64,000 nucleotides of DNA from Odontesthes bonariensis (lineage: Eukaryota > Chordata > Actinopteri > Atheriniformes > Atherinopsidae): assembly GCF_027942865.1 (NCBI RefSeq), contig NC_134511.1, positions 1,968,567 to 2,032,566 on the forward strand, read 5' to 3'. The notes beneath the pieces are model-generated. The model worked only from the letters and a program-made list of their open reading frames with translations. It was not told where the DNA came from and did not search any database. Position numbers and translations under genes: made by a program. How positions within the stretch are numbered: position 1 is the first letter of the stretch; each line of letters starts with the position of its first letter. Positions 23,736 through 35,148 of the stretch are shown here, piece by piece.

Positions 23736-24436
23736 AAGTCTGCTGCTCTCAGACTTTTATTATTGTAAGAGTCTGTTAATCTCAGAATTTTTTTTTGTAA
23801 AAGTCTGGTGCTGTCAGGCTTTTATTTTTTAAAAGTCTGCTGCTGTCAGACTTTTATTTTGTAAAAGTCTGTTGCTCACAGGCTTTTATTTTATAAAAGT
23901 CTGTTGCTCTCAGGATTTTATTTTGTAAAAGTCTTTTCTTCTCAGGCTTTTATTATTGTAAAAGTCTGTTGCTCTCAGGCATTTATTTTGTAAAAGTCTG
24001 TTGCTCACAGGCTTTTATTGTGTAAAAGTCTGTTGCTCATAGGCTTTTATTTTGTAAAAGTCTGTTGCTGTCAGTGTTTTATTTTGTAAAAGTCTGTTGC
24101 TCTTAGGCTTTTATTTTGTAAAACTGCTGGTCTCAGGCTTTTATTATTGTAAAAGTCTTTTTCTCACGGGCTTTTATTTTGTAAAAGTCTGCTGGTCTCA
24201 GGCTTTTATTATTGTAAAAGTCTTTTGCTCACAGGCTTTTATTCTGTAAAAGTCTGTTGCTCACAGGCTTTTATTTTGCAAAAGCCTGTTGCTCTCAGGC
24301 TTTTATTCTGTAAAAGTCTGTTGCTCACAGGCTTTTATTTTGTAAAAGTCTGCTGCTCACAGGCTTTTATTTTGTAAAAGTCTGCTGCTGTCTGCTGTGG
24401 AACAGGAAAAGAAAGTAATCGGCGGATCCACCAAAC

Positions 24437-24778
24437 ATGGAGAAGGGTATGGAACTTTTACTCGGCCATTTTAATTTCAAAGTTCTTCCAGACGGCGGAG
24501 TCGACAGAACCAAAGTCATCTGTAAACACTGCCAAGTTGAATTGTCTTCTCAGCGTAGTAGTTCCAGTCTAAAATATCACTTAAAGGCAAAACACACAAC
24601 ACAAAACATTTTTGGATTCTACATACAAATGCGATTAATCGTGATTAATCAGGGAAATCATGTGATTAATTACATTAAACACAAGTCTGCTGTTCTCAGG
24701 CTTTTATTTGGTAAAAGTCTTTTGCTCACAGGCTTTTATTTTGTAAAAGTCTGTTGCTCACAGGCTTTTATTTTGTGA
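24437..24778 (+). pseudogene. BED zinc-finger fragment 3
   Basis: Its predicted protein differs from fragment 2 only at residue 5 (EKGME versus EKGTE), and it lies 1043 bp downstream within a matching satellite context, so the pair reflects recent tandem copying of a satellite-plus-BED block. Confidence 0.75.
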
Positions 24779-25639
24779 AATTCTGTTGCTCTCATGCTTT
24801 TATTTGGTAAAAGTCTTTTGCTCACAGGCTTTTATTTTTTAAAAGTCTTTTGCTCACAGGCTTTTCTTGTTGTAAATGTCTGTTGCTCTCAGGCTTTTAT
24901 TATTGTAAAAGTCTGTTGCTCTCATGCTTTTATTTTGTAAAAGTCTGTTTTTCACAGGCTTTTATTTTGTAAAAGTCTGCTGCTCTCAGGCTTTTATTTT
25001 GTAAAAGTCTGCTGCTCTCAGACTTTTATTTTGTAAAAGTCTGCTGCTGTCAGGCTTTTATTTTGTAAAAGTCTGCTGCTGTCAGGCTTTTATTTTGTAA
25101 AAGTCTGTTGCTCACAGGCTTTTATTTTATAAAAGTCTGTTGCTCTCAGGATTTTATTTTGTAAAAGTCTTTTCTTCTCAGGCTTTTATTATTGTAAAAG
25201 TCTGTTGCTCTCAGGCATTTATTTTGTAAAAGTCTGTTGCTCACAGGCTTTTATTGTGTAAAAGTCTGTTGCTCATAGGCTTTTATTTTGTAAAAGTCTG
25301 TTGCTGTCAGTGTTTTATTTTGTAAAAGTCTGTTGCTCTTAGGCTTTTATTTTGTAAAACTGCTGGTCTCAGGCTTTTATTATTGTAAAAGTCTTTTGCT
25401 CACGGGCTTTTATTCTGTAAAAGTCTGTTGCTCACAGGCTTTTATTCTGTAAAAGTCTGTTGCTCAAAGGCTTTTATTTGGTAAAAGTATGTTGCTCACA
25501 GGCTTTTATTTTGTAAAAGTCTGTTGCTCACAGGCTTTTATTTTGTAAAAGTCTGCTGCTCACAGGCTTTTATTTTGTAAAAGTCTGCTGCTGTCTGCTG
25601 TGGAACAGGAAAAGAAAGTAATCGGCGGATCCACCAAAC

Positions 25640-25912
25640 ATGGAGAAGGGTACGGAACTTTTACTCGGCCATTTTCATGTTAAAGTTCTTCCAGACGGCG
25701 GAGTCGACAGAACCAAAGTCATCTGTAAACTCTGCCAAGTTGAATTGTCTTCTCAGCGTAGTAGTTCCAGTCTAAAATATCACTTAAAGGCAAAACACAC
25801 AACACAAAACATTTTTGGATTCTACAAACAAATGCGATTAATCGTGATTAATCAGGGAAATCATGTGATTAATTACATTAAACATTTTAATCGTTGCCCT
25901 GCCCTAGTTTGA
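25640..25912 (+). pseudogene. BED zinc-finger fragment 4, with hAT-like terminus
   Basis: The most diverged copy (GHFHVKVLPDGG; CKLC instead of CKHC). It alone continues past ATTAATTACATTAAAC into ATTTTAATCGTTGCCCTGCCCTAG, which reads on the other strand as CTAGGGCAGGGCAACGATT, a hAT-like terminal sequence. It may therefore be the parental block from which the satellite-linked copies derive. Confidence 0.7.
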
Positions 25913-25982
25913 GGATATTTAAATCGAGCTGTTTCCAGTTGAATTCCTTCTTACTGGCTTCCTTGTTCACTGTGTTTTGCAG

Positions 25983-26065
25983 TGTGATGGCAGGACAGAG
26001 GGACAGATGGAGGACTCAGCTGCTCCTGATCATCTTCAGCCTCCTCAGACTCACTAAAGAGTTCG
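25983..26065 (+). CDS. Orphan signal-peptide exon, immunoglobulin-receptor-like
   Basis: After an acceptor GTGTTTTGCAG, the exon carries an ATG at 25987 and encodes MAGQRDRWRTQLLLIIFSLL then RLTKEFG, ending at a donor GTATGAG. A basic n-region and the LLLIIFSLL core make a convincing secretory leader. The exon ends in phase 1, the usual arrangement of leader exons in immunoglobulin-superfamily receptors. No V-set or other domain exon follows in this window: the next 250 bp are repeats and then duplicate B begins. I infer a receptor gene truncated by the segmental duplication. Other secreted families with phase-1 leaders remain possible. Confidence 0.45.
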
Positions 26066-26313
26066 GTATGAGACTTTCTGACAATTTTCAAACATGAAGT
26101 CGAGGTTAAAATTGTATTGTAGTTGTTTTTTAGATTCCGAGTCCCATTTTCACTCACTGTGAAAAAGAGGTGGGGACTTGGACTCGAGACTTGAGACTTG
26201 ACTTGGACTTGAGTCCCGATTTTGATGACTTTAGTATCTTTTTTTTGTGTGTATTGGCATTAATTATCCAGCCAAGACTGATAACAGGAGTGCATTTGTA
26301 AATTTCAGGCGGC

Positions 26314-27607
26314 GTTATATTGAGAGCTTTGATAGTCAGGAAATACTCACGAGAACATTTGGCCTCTGATATTAAAACATAACCTAAACTTTGTTGATTT
26401 GAATAGATGTTTTAAATAAAGTTGCTGATGAGGTTTATTTTGTACTTGTTGAAGGATTTCTGACTATAATATAGTTCGAGCTGCAAGAATGAACGTAAGC
26501 CGATGGATGCCGTCTCTCATCTCTGAGTAAGTTGAGCTGCAGTCCACACTTTGGAATTAAAAGTTACAAATTAATCAACATTAAAACAAGGAACAAGGAA
26601 ACAATCCTCTGAAGTTGAACCTTAACAAGAAAATCTGATCTGATATAGCGTGGAGGTGAAACTAACAGGATCCAACAGGTGAAACCAAACATCCCTGCCG
26701 GAGTTACTGTTTTACGAATAAACCAACAGAGAATCACTGAACCCGAGCGATAGGTCAGTGAATCGGATCAGCTTGTATATTTACAGGATTCCACAGTTAA
26801 ACTTCCCTTCCTGCTTCAGCTGAAGCTGCTCAGATGTGTTACATTAAGCACAAATCTTTTGTCTTGTTTCCTCAAATTTATTTAAGATCAGTTTGTTCCT
26901 CCTGTGAGAACGTCATGTTTGAGGCCCTTGGGCTGCCCCTCCCGCCTCCACACAGCCTTTAATGAGTGTTCCCTCCCCTCTTTCTAGAAATATCCCGTAC
27001 ATAAAGCTAAAACTGAAAGTAAGAACATCCCAGTGCACAGACTGCAGACTAACACGATTCTTTCACAACCTCAGGTCAATCTTTACTCTTTCATCTGAGC
27101 CGGACAATCTCAGGTAAGTCTCACACATTGAAAATAATAATGATAATAATAATAATAACTGATTAATGGCACTGAGGTTATAACAGTGTAATAGATTTAA
27201 TTCTTTAAGATTAGTATCTGATACATGGGTACCCGTTTTTCATTCTTTCATACAATGACATCATATTGGTTTAAATATAACCAAATAACTTATTCTTTGG
27301 TTGTCTTTTCATGAACTGCATCTTTACTCCTCACTCACACGGCTACATATGTTTCCCAACTTGTCCTTTCAACAGTTGAGTGATAAGCTGGATCGTCTAT
27401 AAACACAAACCACCGGATAAAACCAGATTCAGTGAATAACAAACAACGTGCACATTATATCACGAACCAAACTCGTTTTTGGACTTTCAGTTCTTATATA
27501 TAAATGTTATGTTATATTGATCCTTATATACAGAGGCTTTAGTCCTCTGTACATGGGGCGCCTGCTCAGCCCATTACGCCACGGACCACCCCTGTTTTAT
27601 TATATTA
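26314..27607 (+). repeat. ~1.3-kb segmental duplication, copy B
   Basis: The near-identical counterpart of 19680-20970, offset by about 6635 bp. The same promoter-like segment and donor (GTAAGT at 27114) are kept. The tandem shift means the whole 6.6-kb block 19680-26313 was probably duplicated, with copy B cut off at about 29490 before any BED unit or leader exon. Confidence 0.92.
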
Positions 27608-29490
27608 TTGTAAAAGTCTGCTGCTCACAGGCTTTTATTTTGTAAAAGTCTGTTGCTCACAGGCTTTTATTTTGCAAAAGCCTGTTGCTCTCAGGCTTTT
27701 ATTTTGTAAAAGTCTGTTGCTCTCAGGCTTTTATTCTGTAAAAGTCTGTTGCTCTCAGGCTTTTATTTTGTAAAAGTCTGTTGCTCACAGGCTTTTATTT
27801 TGTAAAAGTCTGTCGCTCACAGGCTTTTATTTTGTAATATTCTGTTGCTCTCAGGCTTTTATTTTGCAAAAGCCTGTTGCTCTCAGGCTTTTATTTTGTA
27901 AAAGTCTGCTGTTCTCAGGCTTTTATTTTGTAAAAGTCTGTTGCTCCCAAGCTTGTATTTTGTAAAAGTCTGTTGCTCACAGGCTTTTATTCTTTAAAAG
28001 TCTGTTGCTCTCATGCTTTTATTTTGTAAAAGTCTGTTGCTCTCATGCTTTTATTTTGTAAAAGTCTGTTGCTCTCATGCTTTTATTTTGTAAAAGTCTG
28101 TTGCTCTCAGGCTTTTATTTTATAAAAGTCTGTTGCTCTCAGAATTTTTTTTGTAAAAGTCTGCTGCTGTCAGGCTTTTATTTTGTAAAAGTCTGTTGCT
28201 CACAGGCTTTTATTTTATAAAAGTCTGTTGCTCTCAGGATTTTATTTTGTAAAAGTCTTTTCTTCTCAGGCTTTTATTATTGTAAAAGTCTGTTGCTCTC
28301 AGGCTTTTATTATTGTAAAAGTCTGTTGCTCTCATGCTTTTATTTTGTAAAAGTCTGTTGCTCTCATGCTTTTATTTTGTAAAAGTCTGTTGCTCTCATG
28401 CTTTTATTTTGTAAAAGTCTGTTGCTCTCATGCTTTTATTTTGTAAAAGTCTGTTGCTCTCATGCTTTTATTTTGTAAAAGTCTGTTGCTCTCATGCTTT
28501 TATTTTGTAAAAGTCTGTTGCTCTCAGACTTTTATTATTGTAAAAGTCTGTTGCTCTCAGGCATTTATTTTGTAAAAGTCTGTTGCTCACAGGCTTTTAT
28601 TTTGTAAAAGTGTGTTGCTGTCAGTGTTTTATTTTGTAAAAGTCTTTTCTTCTCAGGCTTTTATTATTGTAAAAGTCTTTTGCTCACAGGCTTTTATTCT
28701 GTAAAAGTCTGTTGCTCACAGGCTTTTATTCTGTAAAAGTCTGTTGCTCAAAGGCTTTTATTTGGTAAATGTCTGTTGCTCACAAGCTTTTTTGTTGTAA
28801 GAGTCTGTTGCTCTCAGGCTTTTATTGTAAAAGTCTGTTGCTCTCAGGTTTTTATTTTGTAAAAGTCTGTTGCTCACAGGCTTTTATTTTGTAAAAGTCT
28901 GTTGCTCTCAGGCTTTTATTTTTTAAAAGTCTGTTGCTCACTGGCTTTTATTTTGTAAAAGTCTGTTGCTCCCAAGCTTGTATTTTGTAAAAGTCTACTG
29001 CTCTCAGGCTTTTATTCTGTAAAAGTCTGTTGCTCACAGGCTTTTATTTTGTAAAACTCTGTTGCTCTCAGGCTTTTATTTTGTAAAAATATGTTGCTCA
29101 CAGGCTTTTATTCTTCAAAAGTCTGTTGCTCACAGGCTTTTATTTTGTAAAAGTCTACTGCTCACAGGCTTTTATTTTGTAAAAGTTTGTTGCTCACAGG
29201 CTTCTTTTTGTAAAAGTCTGTCTCTCACAGGCTTTTATTTTGTAAAAATATGTTGCTCACAGGCTTTTATTCTGTAAAAGTCTGTTGCTCACAGGCTTTT
29301 ATTTTGTAAAAGTCTGCTGCTCACAGGCTTTTATTTTTTAAAAGTTTGTTGCTCACAGGCTTCTTTTTGTAAAAGTCTGTCTCTCACAGGCTTTTATTTT
29401 GTAAAAATATGTTGCTCACAGGCTTTTATTCTGTAAAAGTCTGTTGCTCACAGGCTTTTATTTTGTAAAAGTCTGCTGCTCACAGGCTTT
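27608..29490. repeat. 32-bp satellite, array 2
   Basis: The same CTTTTATTTTGTAAAAGTCT unit as array 1, about 59 units, without BED blocks. A homogeneous run of units with GCTCTCATG occurs at 28000-28100 and 28320-28500, a sign of recent local expansion. It ends abruptly at CACAGGCTTTCAAAAATTGG. Confidence 0.95.
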
Positions 29491-29762
29491 CAAAAATTGG
29501 AGGCACTATACTATTAAATATTTATCAAACAAAAAAAATCATTCCACTTGGAGGAAAAAACAAGAAAGCAATTAAACTTGAACTTGGTTTTAGCAAGACT
29601 ATATTATAAAAGTTAATCAGAACAAAAAACCCTCTTAGCGAGGAAACGACCAAAATGGTAACTTGGAACTATGACTATGGCTTTGGAAAGGCAAGAGTGA
29701 AGCACGTTTGACCAACAAATACGGCACAATGGCACAAGACAAGGGGAGACGCAGGCTGTGTT
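29491..29762. other. Spacer after array 2
   Basis: No gene or known repeat is recognised. The junction at 29490 marks the broken right edge of duplicate B. Confidence 0.35.
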
Positions 29763-31460
29763 GTGTGAAACCGCATACTACTCCTACTACTCCTACTACT
29801 CATGCTAACTTTCTGAGTTAGTATGTGAGTTTTAATAAGCGAGAAGACTCTGCATACTGTCTGATCGATCAGTATGTAGTATGTAATATGCAATATGTAG
29901 TATGCAGTATGTAGCATGTAGTATGTAGCATGCAGTATGCAAGTATGTAGTATGTGGTATGCAGTATATAGTATGTAGTGTGTAGTATGTGGTATGTAGT
30001 ATGCAGTATGCAGAATGCTAGTATGCAGTATGTAGTATGCAGTGTGTAGTATGCGGTATGTAGTATGTTGTATGCAGAATGCTAGTATGTAGTATGCAGT
30101 GTGTAGTATGTAGTATGCAGTGTGTAGTATGCAGTGTGCAGTATGCAGTATGCGGTATGTAGTATGCAGTGTGTTGTATGTAGTATGTGGTATGTAGTAT
30201 GTAGTATGCAGTATGTAGTAGGCAGTATGCAGAATGCTAGTATGTAGTATGCAGTGTGTAGTATGCAGTATGCGGTATGTAGTATGTGGTATGTAGTATG
30301 TGGTATGTAGTATGCGGTATGTAGTATGCAGTGTGTAGTATGCAGTGTGTAGTATGCGGTATGTAGTAGGCAGTATGTAGTATGCAGTATGTAGTATGCA
30401 GAATGCTAGTATGCAGTATGTAGTATGCAGTGTGTAGTATGCGGTATGTAGTATGTTGTATGCAGAATGCTAGTATGTAGTATGCAGTGTGTAGTATGTA
30501 GTATGCAGTGTGTAGTATGCAGTATGTAGTATGCAGTGTGCAGTATGCGGTATGTAGTATGCAGTGTGTTGTATGTAGTATGTGGTATGTAGTATGTAGT
30601 ATGCGGTATGCAGTATGTAGTAGGCAGTATGCAGAATGCTAGTATGTAGTATGCAGTGTGTAGTATGCAGTATGCGGTATGTAGTATGTGGTATGTAGTA
30701 TGTGGTATGTAGTATGCGGTATGTAGTATGCAGTGTGTAGTATGCAGTGTGTAGTATGCGGTATGTAGTAGGCAGTATGTAGTATGCAGTGTGTAGTATG
30801 TAGTATGCAGTGTGTAGTATGTAGTATGCAGAATGCTAGTATGCAGTATGTAGTATGCAGTGTGTAGTATGCGGTATGTAGTATGTTGTATGCAGAATGC
30901 TAGTATGTAGTATGCAGTGTGTAGTATGTAGTATGAAGTGTGTAGTATGCAGTATGTAGTATGCAGTATGCAGTATGCGGTATGTAGTATGCAGTGTGTT
31001 GTATGCAGTATGTGGTAAGTAGTATGTAGTATGCAGTGTGTAGTATGCAGTATGCGGTATGTAGTATGTGGTATGTAGTATGCGGTATGTAGTATGCAGT
31101 GTGTAGTATGCGGTATGTAGTAGGCAGTATGTAGTAGGCAGAATGCTAGTATGTAGTATGCAGTGTGTAGTATGCAGTATGTAGTATGCGGTATGTAGTA
31201 TGCGGTATGTAGTATGCAGAATGCTAGTATGTAGTATGCAGTGTGTAGTAGGCAGTATGCAGAATGCTAGTATGCAGTGTGTAGTATGCAGTATGCGGTA
31301 TGTAGTATGCGGTATGTAGTATGTAGTATGCAGAATGCTAGTATGTAGTATGTAGTATGTAGAATGCTAGTATGTAGTATGCAGTGTGTAGTATGCGGTA
31401 TGTGGTATGTAGTATGCGGTATGCAGTATGCAGTATGCGGTTTTGAACACAGCTTCAGAC
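29763..31460. mobile_element. DNA transposon carrying a 7-bp satellite, copy 2
   Basis: Same family as 17446-18867 in the opposite orientation. The left end is CAGGCTGTGTTGTGTGAAACC then GCATACTACTCCTACTACTC; the right end is CGGTTTTGAACACAGC. The body between the end and the satellite is mostly deleted: after AATAAGCGAGAAG it jumps to CTGTCTGATCGATCAGTATG, the same CTGATCGATCAG border as copy 1. Confidence 0.75.
29870..31440. repeat. 7-bp satellite (CAGTATG/TAGTATG), array 2
   Basis: About 1570 bp of tandem 7-mers, the reverse complement of array 1, with added CGGTATG, CAGTGTG and GTAGTAGG variants. CAGAATGCTAG recurs many times, for example at 30011, 30399 and 30829, showing higher-order units of about 390-430 bp. 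Confidence 0.96.
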
Positions 31461-31553
31461 TCTTATGCACACAGGTTTCACAGGGAACAGGTGGAATCTT
31501 GCATGTGACAATCAGACAGGGACACGAGAGGAGAGTTGATCTTTCAAAATTAA

Positions 31554-31875
31554 AGGGATAGTTCGGGATATTTGACATGGATCTGTATGGCATCACCATA
31601 ACCAGTGTCGTGCATTCAAACTGACTTACCCCCGACAGTGTCCTGTGAGCCGAGTTCTTGTCCAGTGTTGGTCAAGGCGAAAGTAGTCCGGCTTGTTTGC
31701 TGGGGTCAAGAAATTAGCGCGTTTTTCTTCCCAAAACAGTACGTGTGCTAAAGAGTGATTTATTTCATCACAAAAACAGAAGCCGGCAAAAGTCACTCCT
31801 CGTTATCACTTGGGCCCTATACTGTCTCTCATTGTGTATCAGTGCGCACGTCATTCTGACCGCGAGCTGTGCGCT
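31554..31875. mobile_element. MITE-like fragment
   Basis: Starts AAAGGGATAGTTCGGGATATTT, a form typical of teleost MITE ends, and continues through TGTCCTGTGAGCCGAG to GCGCACGTCATTCTGACC. No opposite end was found, so it is a fragment or misjudged. Confidence 0.4.
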
Positions 31876-32055
31876 AATTTGTTGCAGATATAAAAAAGGT
31901 TGCAGATAGAAATCAGTTCTCTTTAAACCACAACGATTGTTCTAAATTCAAAGTTGTACCTACAGATAATAACATCACTGTGAACTATAACCTCAGCTCT
32001 ACTTTGTTGTCATGTGGTGACTTCGTCTGGTTTCATTTTGGGGCTAATGTCGCCA

Positions 32056-32290
32056 CCTGCTGGAGATCCAGTGAACTACACCCTGAAACACGCCTCCGGT
32101 CTCCTGTTAATCTCACATCTCTCTGTTTGGAAAGTGACCAAATCAGCCAAAACATCTGCTGATGAAAGTTCAGTTAGATGGAGTTTTCTGGGATTTATTT
32201 GTGTTTCTGTAGCTCTGCAACAGCGATTCAGATGTTATTTCAGCGTCTCAGAATCTTAAAAGATATTGAACATTTTCTCTTACCTTCTTG
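32056..32290. repeat. 235-bp dispersed repeat, copy 1
   Basis: GCTGGAGATCCAGTGAACTA... through TTAAAAGATATTGAACATTT is almost identical to 34123-34358. It has an open frame but no recognised domain. The high identity points to recent duplication. Confidence 0.85.
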
Positions 32291-33554
32291 TTGAGAATGT
32301 TGAGAACAAATTTAAATTTATATATGTATATATATATACACATACAAATAACATTTTAAAGATACCATCCAGTGTATTTACAAATAGCTGCTTAAATCAT
32401 TAGACTTCATTTCAAAAACAAAGAGCCTCTATGAAATCAAGTCCTTCTGATAAAAAAGTCAACGACTCGACCTTATTCTGTACTTGGATCAAGATAAACT
32501 AAGTATTAGTACTTTGTGGCAGAAAGAAGTAAAAAGTACAAGCTTTAGTATTAAAGTATAAGTGTCTTAGTATTAATGTACTTAGTCTTAGACTTTTCTT
32601 TATACTTCACTATACTATTCTTAAGTATATATACTACATAAAAAGTAAACTTCAATTAAACTGCGTCAGTTTTAGTATAAAATTGGTGGTACACTTGAAT
32701 AAACTACTTTTTGGGTCTAAGGGCTCCACATCTAAAGACATAGTTTTATCTGCTGTACTGCATTTAGTCTGAATGAAAACATATAAATATATATATTATA
32801 TATCATATACATATATATAATGTAATAAAATAAAGGCTGACTGACTCATGAAATAGTGCTTTAGATGCAGCTCCAGCTGTGGGAATAGAGGCGGAGGCGC
32901 TCTTCAAGTCTTTACTGTTAAAAAACAGCAGGAAATGTTAGTTTCACTTCCATCTTTGGGGCTGTTCGGTGGCGCAGTTAGTAAACCGGTGAGTGATTCA
33001 AATTATTTTAATACGGATCAGGTTGATCATTCTGTCTGCGCGTGCTGCGGATGGTTAAGGCGCGCGGAGCTTCAAAATGAGCATTAACTGGTTGTAAATG
33101 GATCGCATTTTACCGTCATTAACAGATGTTCAGAATCAGGCAGCCGCCATTTCATACCACAGCCAAACAACCGGAAGAGCTCTCAGAAGACTTAGATAAC
33201 GAGTTAATTATTGGTGTTATTAACCCTCTGAACAGTAAAGATCTCAAACGTCTTCACTTGGATTCCACAGCCTGAACAGGATTAGTGTTATCAGGTAGTT
33301 TCAGGACGTCTTTATCCGATAAAGTTTATCCATCAGTTCAGCCTTTCACTGACAAAAAGCCTGAGCGATCAGATATCACTGCGTTAAACATTCTGTGATA
33401 TTAATATTATTATTACTGTGAGCAACAACTGCTGTTTGGGACATTTAACAAAGACCAGACTTTTAAACACTGAGCTGTTTAAATATAATATACATCATGG
33501 CTGATTGTTCATATTTGTTACTTTTTTTTTCGTCTTGAATAAGAATGTTTAAAT
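32291..33554. other. AT-rich spacer
   Basis: Holds TATATG/TATATA low-complexity stretches near 32320 and 32790 and no recognisable gene. Confidence 0.4.
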
Positions 33555-34118
33555 GTAAATGTGTTTTATTTCTACAGCCCTTTACAGACAATCCTTACGG
33601 TGTACCAAAGTGCTTTACAGCAGCTAATAAATAAAGAGAAGAAGAAGTAAAAACAAATAAAAACAATAAAAGAGCAGTGAAAGCAATAAAATACAACATA
33701 ATGAAATAAGATAAAATAAGATAAAAGCATCATCATGCTACTGGGTATTAAAGCCATCCTATATAAGCAGGTTTTTAGCCCAGATGTGAAGAGGCCCAGG
33801 TCAGAAATAAGACGCAGCTGGACGGGGGGCTTATTCCAGAGCCTGGGGGCAGCTTTGGGAAAAGGCTCGCTCACCCCAGGGTTTGTATTCTGACCTGGGC
33901 ACTTCCAGCAGAAACTGATCTGCTGACCTCAGAGCTCTACCAGGACTGTTAAAAGCTCAGATAAATACGACGGGGCGAGGCCGCTAAGAGCTTTAAAAAC
34001 ACACATTAAAAGTTTAAAATCAGTTCTGTAAAGGACAGGAAGCCGATGGAGGGAGTTCAGAACAGGAGTGATGTGCACACGTCTGTTGGTGTTGGTTAAA
34101 GACGGGCAGCAGCGTTCT
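33555..34118 (-). mobile_element. 5'-truncated L2/Rex-like LINE
   Basis: On the minus strand it encodes, in broken frames, LHRLPVLYRTDFKLLMCVFK, GLAPSYLSELLTVL, then MSEPFPKAAPRLWNKPPVQL and GLFTSGLKTCLYRMAL, followed by the TAAAGCACTTTGGTACACC 3' tail. Same family as 8497-8790 and 62325-62480. It abuts repeat copy 34123-34358. Confidence 0.85.
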
Positions 34119-34122
34119 GCCC

Positions 34123-34358
34123 CTGCTGGAGATCCAGTGAACTACACCCTGAAACACGCCTCCGGTCTCCTGTTAATCTCACATCTCTCTGTTTGGAAAG
34201 TGACCAAATCAGCCAAAACATCTGCTGATGAAAGTGCAGTTAGATGGAGTTTACTGGGATTTATTTGTGTTTCTGTAGCTCTGCAACAGCGATTCAGATG
34301 TTATTTCAGCGTCTCAGAACCTTAAAAGATATTGAACATTTTCTCTCACCTTCTTCAT
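34123..34358. repeat. 235-bp dispersed repeat, copy 2
   Basis: The near-identical partner of 32056-32290, directly attached to the LINE fragment at 33555-34118. Confidence 0.85.
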
Positions 34359-34554
34359 GTTTGTGGCTTTATAATCGTTAAGTTGTGACACACACCATCA
34401 GAGTCAACGCTGTCTGTGTCAGACGTTGCTGCCTTTGTGATATTACTATACTTATGTCTTCAGAAATATTAAAAAATTACAAAGATTTTAGGACGCTGAG
34501 TAAAATACGCATGTTTTTGAAGAACTTGTGACACGTTTAAAACATTTTATTTAT

Positions 34555-34625
34555 AGAAATAGAAAAATACGTTATTTATCCCCCAATGGGGGAAATTCAA
34601 ATTAGTCAAGTAGCTCAAATTTTTT
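34555..34625 (-). mobile_element. Possible LINE 3' tail
   Basis: The minus strand reads GAATTTCCCCCATTGGGGGA then TAAATAACG, a hairpin-tail form seen at the 3' ends of many fish LINEs. Only ~70 bp are recognisable. AT-rich filler follows to 34800. Confidence 0.4.
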
Positions 34626-34940
34626 TAAAATATTTACAATGATTGTATTAACAACAACAATAATAATACCAATTCTGTTTAAAAAAAATACTACTAACTA
34701 ATAATAATAATGAAAAATGACTAAATAAACAAATATTTAAAAAAAATATTATATTATATATTATAATATATTATAATATTATAATATTATAATTATAGCA
34801 TTTTCCCCTGAATTTAGCATCAGAGTGATCTGAGGATTCTTTAAGTCTCTGCTTACACTTTAGTCCACTTAATGTCTCCGCTGTGTTTGTAGACATTGGA
34901 TGTAAATCAAGTTCAATTTCTGAGATAAACACACATATAA

Positions 34941-35148
34941 AGCTTTCTGATTCGCTGCTTAGTTCAGATTGTTTCAGCTTTCTGATTCACTGCTTAGTTC
35001 AGATTGTTTCAGCTTTCTGATTCGCTGCTTAGTTCAGATTGTTTCAGCTTTCTGATTCACTGCTTAGTTCAGATTGTTTCAGCTTTCTGATTCGCTGCTT
35101 AGTTCAGATTGTTTCAGCTTTCTGATTCGCTGCTTAGTTCAGATTGTT
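34941..35148. repeat. 35-bp tandem repeat, six copies
   Basis: AGCTTTCTGATTCGCTGCTT plus AGTTCAGATTGTTTC starts at 34941, 34976, 35011, 35046, 35081 and 35116. Units differ only by ATTCGC versus ATTCAC. It lies ~520 bp upstream of the first recognised NLR exon. Confidence 0.97.

Larger units (their letters stand above)
20971..25625. repeat. 32-bp satellite, array 1, with embedded BED units
   Basis: The unit is CTTTTATTTTGTAAAAGTCT followed by GTTGCTCACAGG, 32 bp, with each unit holding a CTTTTA...TAAAAG inverted repeat. Well over 100 diverged units occur. Four ~270-bp non-satellite blocks, each with a BED zinc-finger ORF, interrupt the array. Larger units recur: a 354-bp shift links 22341 and 22695, and the BED blocks at 23394 and 24437 are 1043 bp apart with matching satellite between. 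Confidence 0.95.

Noticed and set aside
20971-29490. CRISPR-like regular repeat of ~32 bp
   Set aside because: The units are head to tail with no unique spacers, in a vertebrate genome. It is a minisatellite.
32941-33000. Possible tRNA-like sequence (GTGGCGCAGTTAG)
   Set aside because: Resembles an A box but no B box or cloverleaf follows.
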